From NCBI RefSeq assembly GCF_910594985.1, contig NZ_CAJVCE010000005.1, positions 186,001 to 250,000 of the forward strand: a stretch of DNA of 64,000 bases, read 5' to 3'. Made by a program: the position numbers and the translations under genes. This document shows, piece after piece, positions 61,239-64,000 of the stretch. The notes beneath the pieces were generated by a model. That model was given only the letters and a program-made list of their open reading frames with translations, was not told the origin of the DNA and ran no database searches. Origin of the DNA: Paenibacillus allorhizosphaerae (GTDB taxonomy: Bacteria; Bacillota; Bacilli; Paenibacillales; NBRC-103111). Each line of letters opens with the position of its first letter. The stretch's first letter is position 1.

Positions 61239-62051
61239 TTATAATTCCAGCGTTAAGCCGTCGTAAGCAACATGAATTCCGGTCCGCCCGTACAGCTCGA
61301 CGAGCTCTTCATGCGACGGATTGTGCTGATGCGAGAAATGGGAGACATAGACGGTGGTGTCCGGCCGTTTGGCCCCGATGCTCTCCATCTTTTCCAGCAT
61401 CGTATGTACGCCCGCGTAATTCAAGTGAACTTTCTGATGGTCCGTATCGGTCGTCGTCGATTCGATAATGATCAAGTCAAACGAATGACCTGCCATCTCG
61501 TCCCATACTTGTTCCTTGTACGTGCCGGTATCGGAAGCGAACAGCAGCTTCTTCTTGCCATCGTCGATAATAAAGTTCATCGCGTCGCCGGACGCCTCAT
61601 GGTGGGAAGCGGTAAGCGATTTGATCCGATAAGGAGACAGCTCGAACGACTGGTTAGGAAGAATCGTCATCCGCGTCAAGTCAAGCACTTCGTCGTTGCC
61701 TTGGCCGAACATCTTGAATACGGATGGAGGTGCTGTCAGCTGCATCGGAACGATCGTAGACTGCCGGCGAAACGATCTCGTCCGCATCGCCAAGTTCGAA
61801 CCGAGAAAATGATCGCTATGGCTGTGAGTGATTAGATTGTACTTCACCTGAACAAGCGAGATGCCGTACATGCCGCAAGCGGCGTAAACATCGGGCCCGT
61901 TGTCGATCAGCAGATCGTCGTTCACCAGTACAGCCTGCCGCTTGCGGACATTTTTCCCCAGATGTTTGCGCGCATGATCGCATGTCGGACAGTCACAGAA
62001 GGCGGAAGGGATGCCTTCGGCCGCCGCCGTTCCCAGAAAAGTAAGTTTCAT
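61239..62051 (-). CDS. PhnP-like metallo-beta-lactamase-fold hydrolase
   Basis: 270 residues. It starts MKLTFLGTAAAEGIP, with an early CDCPTC cysteine cluster as in PhnP-type phosphodiesterases, where it binds a structural zinc. The metal-binding THSHSDHF and later FASDTGTY and VSHFSHQHN motifs complete the active site. A phosphodiesterase on a cyclic or nucleotide substrate is likely, but no phosphonate genes are nearby. The ATG at 62051 is preferred; the upstream extension to 62165 lacks family sequence. Confidence 0.85.
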   Translation of the reverse strand: MKLTFLGTAAAEGIPSAFCDCPTCDHARKHLGKNVRKRQAVLVNDDLLIDNGPDVYAACGMYGISLVQVKYNLITHSHSDHFLGSNLAMRTRSFRRQSTIVPMQLTAPPSVFKMFGQGNDEVLDLTRMTILPNQSFELSPYRIKSLTASHHEASGDAMNFIIDDGKKKLLFASDTGTYKEQVWDEMAGHSFDLIIIESTTTDTDHQKVHLNYAGVHTMLEKMESIGAKRPDTTVYVSHFSHQHNPSHEELVELYGRTGIHVAYDGLTLEL

Positions 62052-62281
62052 TGTGTACCAGCTCCAATCGTTCGTTTGTAGTGGATCAGCCGCATGGCAG
62101 CCGTTGTCTCCATAAATTTCCTCCTGTTTATTATAGTGAAGCCGGCTGCATAAATCTACGCACAATTTTGACGGCGACGAAGCGATGCGAAAGCGTTCAA
62201 AACGTACAGTAAAACGAAAGAAGAAGACTCGTCACTCAACAGGTGACGCGGTCTCCTCGCAAGCATACCGCCAATCCTATG

Positions 62282-62935
62282 TCAGGCCTTGTTCCCCAAT
62301 ACGGCCCGCAGCTGCTCCAAGCTGGTGCAAGTCCAGTCCGGGCCGCATTCGTCGAGTGTCTCCATGTTCTCGTACCAGGTCAAGTAGACGGAGGCGACTC
62401 CCGCATGTCGGGCCGCCAACAGATCGTACGCCGAATCTCCCGCCATTGCGGTTGTTTCCGGTGCGGCGCCGATCGCGCGCATCGCCTGCTCAATGCCTTC
62501 GGGGTCCGGTTTTCCCTTCGAAACGTCTTCAATCGCAATGACAATGTCGAATAAGTCCGCCATGCCGAACGCCTGCAGCGCTTTTTCCGTTACGGCCTTC
62601 TGCTGATTCGTCACGATGCCCAATTTGTAACGATTGTCCTTCAACGCTTTCAAGCCTTCGATGACGCCGGGAAATACCGTCGATTTTTCGTGATAATGGT
62701 TCATTTTGAGCGTAAAAAAACGGCGCAGCGCCTCTTCCCGCAAAGGAGAGCGCTCCTTGGGCAAATAGTGAGCAAAGCCGATTCCAAAATGCTTTTGGAT
62801 GTAATCGTAAGGGCAGGCGCCGGGAAAATAAGCTTCCATCGTCTCATAGGACGCCTGAATGAGAAAATCTCTGCTGTCCAGCAGCGTTCCATCCAAATCA
62901 AATAACAACGTGTCAATTTGTCGTGCATCTTTCAT
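62282..62935 (-). CDS. HAD-superfamily phosphatase (PpaX/Gph-like)
   Basis: 217 residues. Motif I is LLFDLDGTLLDS with both aspartates, motif II is GIVTNQQKAV, and motif III/IV lie in SKGKPDPEGIEQA and AMAGDSAYDLLAA. A four-helix cap sits between I and II. The closest forms are phosphoglycolate phosphatase and the pyrophosphatase PpaX, and sequence alone does not separate them. Start is the ATG at 62935. Confidence 0.87.
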   Translation of the reverse strand: MKDARQIDTLLFDLDGTLLDSRDFLIQASYETMEAYFPGACPYDYIQKHFGIGFAHYLPKERSPLREEALRRFFTLKMNHYHEKSTVFPGVIEGLKALKDNRYKLGIVTNQQKAVTEKALQAFGMADLFDIVIAIEDVSKGKPDPEGIEQAMRAIGAAPETTAMAGDSAYDLLAARHAGVASVYLTWYENMETLDECGPDWTCTSLEQLRAVLGNKA

Positions 62936-63026
62936 TTAACGGTTACCTCTCCATCCTGTTCGCTTTTTCGGGTGCATCCCCGCTGCCGCCTCCCGATCCT
63001 CTACATCAATCGCAGTTCGTTGCACG

Positions 63027-64000
63027 CTACGGCTTCAAAGGTTCCTGCGCGCTTGGGCGGGTCCATGCTCCGATCAGATCGGCGACCGCTGCAGTTTCCC
63101 CTCGTTCCGGAAAATATGCGGGCACCCCGCGCGTATCCAGACGCTTCGGATACCAACTGTGCAGCGGAATGACCGTTTTCGGCGCGATTTGTTCGATCAG
63201 ACTTGATACGTCCGCCGCCGATGCGTGCCCCCCGTTGCCAATCGCATGATGTACGATGCCATAAGTTGAAATGATTTTGCCGATCGTGCTGTTGCCCGGA
63301 TTGACCGGATGGTCCGCGTGCACGTAATGGGAAGGGACGCCCGTGTCGCCGAGCGACTCCAGCTCTATCAAATGCGCGATGTTCGGGTAAGAAATAAAAT
63401 AGACGTAGTCCAGCTTGCGTTCGATAAGCTGCTCCAGCGAAACGGATGCATACGGCAACGTGTATTCTGTGCTCGTCATATCCAGCACTTGCACGGCTTC
63501 GGGCGAAGCCGCTGCGGGATGGTTCGAGAGTACGCGTACGCCTTGCACGGCCCCTTCATGCCAAAGCGCTGCCAAGCGGGCATCCATGACCGCCTGACGC
63601 CCGGCGCTTGCGGCGAGCTGAATGAAATCGGCGATCCGCTCCAGATCCCTGGACAGCAGCTGAGCATATACCATTCCTTTCGCGTCGGCTAGCACTTGGG
63701 CAAACTGCGCGAGCACGTCCGCTTCCGGACGCGGCGGCTTCGGCTGCGCGCCCGGCTCGGCCGGCACCTTCGTTGCCTCGGTAATGAGCAGGTCGACCTT
63801 CTTTTCCCTGCACATGCGGATAAATCGGTCGATGCGCTCAGGATGACGACCGTGGCGCCTCCAATCGCCGGTAAAAGCGACGCAGTGGTCACTGCTTTCG
63901 ATGATATACCCGGATGCGCCGACCGTATTGTGGTCCATCTCGACAATCTGAAAGCGGAACTCACCGAAATCGACAACCGCCAAATCGTCCAGCGGCACAA
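63027..64000 (-). CDS. Metallo-beta-lactamase-fold hydrolase, RNase J-like (partial)
   Basis: 324 visible residues; the N-terminus lies beyond the right edge. The visible part starts inside the fold at FQIVEMDHNTVGASGYIIE and AFTGDWRRHGRHPERI, which resembles the motif III/IV region (SGDW/TGD). The C-terminal KTVIPLHSWYPKRL matches the RMMBL end of RNase J/beta-CASP-type proteins. A beta-CASP-sized insert (about 75-270) is present, but standard beta-CASP motifs are weak. Nuclease or hydrolase role unknown. The stop is at 63027. Confidence 0.78.
   Translation of the reverse strand, partial: VPLDDLAVVDFGEFRFQIVEMDHNTVGASGYIIESSDHCVAFTGDWRRHGRHPERIDRFIRMCREKKVDLLITEATKVPAEPGAQPKPPRPEADVLAQFAQVLADAKGMVYAQLLSRDLERIADFIQLAASAGRQAVMDARLAALWHEGAVQGVRVLSNHPAAASPEAVQVLDMTSTEYTLPYASVSLEQLIERKLDYVYFISYPNIAHLIELESLGDTGVPSHYVHADHPVNPGNSTIGKIISTYGIVHHAIGNGGHASAADVSSLIEQIAPKTVIPLHSWYPKRLDTRGVPAYFPERGETAAVADLIGAWTRPSAQEPLKP

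Noticed and set aside
62231..62249. CGTCAC/GTGACG hairpin after the HAD phosphatase gene
   Set aside because: Only a six-base stem, followed by a pyrimidine run that is not a real T-tract.
1..64000. tRNA, rRNA, CRISPR arrays, insertion sequences, prophage or replication origin
   Set aside because: No cloverleaf-type sequences, repeat-spacer patterns, transposase or integrase motifs, or origin-like repeats were recognised on reading both strands.

Overview
The window looks like chromosomal DNA of an endospore-forming, Gram-positive Paenibacillaceae bacterium (Paenibacillus or Cohnella type). The evidence is a complete gerB-gerA-gerC germination operon, spoVB, two decayed spore-coat-type genes, an S-layer-anchored nucleotidase, strong GGAGG ribosome sites with several TTG and GTG starts, a SAM-I (S-box) riboswitch and CcpA-type cre boxes. 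No rRNA, tRNA, CRISPR array, prophage or intact insertion sequence was found.

Layout. 1-5.7 kb: an ECF sigma factor with a large extra C-terminal domain (cut by the left edge), an HtrA-type protease, an arginine-box-linked carbamoyltransferase plus acetyltransferase pair, and a lipoprotein. 5.9-14 kb: an orphan sugar-binding lipoprotein, a molybdopterin oxidoreductase, a frameshifted CotS-like kinase, a 2-oxoacid:ferredoxin oxidoreductase alpha subunit without its beta partner, and a secreted SLH nucleotidase. 14.3-17 kb: a three-gene ABC exporter operon. 17.2-21.8 kb: a Nudix hydrolase under an S-box riboswitch, a BcrC-type undecaprenyl-diphosphatase, an ABC-F protein with an attenuator leader, and a VTT membrane protein. 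22-23.4 kb: a two-gene ankyrin operon whose first protein carries a ribbon-helix-helix domain, with a perfect palindrome in its promoter. 23.5-33.1 kb: the germination operon, a PucR-type regulator, OsmC, pyrE, a DUF7002-like protein, a truncated haemoglobin and two DNA glycosylases. 33.2-37.5 kb: a five-gene GntR/ABC operon with a palindromic operator. 37.7-48.7 kb: a 1214-residue PL6 polysaccharide lyase, two more orphan binding proteins, and DinB, WYL, DinG-type and isochorismatase-family genes. 49-64 kb: mixed metabolism, spoVB, a repeat-containing DUF3892 protein, an LD-carboxypeptidase, GH88 and GH105 unsaturated-uronyl hydrolases, a broken coat-protein gene, and phosphatase and metallo-beta-lactamase-fold proteins.

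How the genes fit together. The PL6 lyase, GH88 and GH105 enzymes, with cre-like boxes at each promoter, fit a catabolite-repressed pathway for uronic-acid polysaccharides: lyase outside the cell, unsaturated-uronyl hydrolases inside. The three paralogous binding proteins may take part, but no importer permease lies in the window. The five-gene GntR operon and the ABC-F gene look like envelope or antibiotic-response systems. At least three genes (CotS-like, DUF4111 nucleotidyltransferase, CotF-like) have C-termini that continue in another frame, so they are either pseudogenes or carry assembly errors.

The signals most worth following are the S-box riboswitch in front of a Nudix hydrolase, the apparently autoregulated RHH-ankyrin operon, the atypical carbamoyltransferase with ARG-box-like sites, and the ABC-F attenuator leader.
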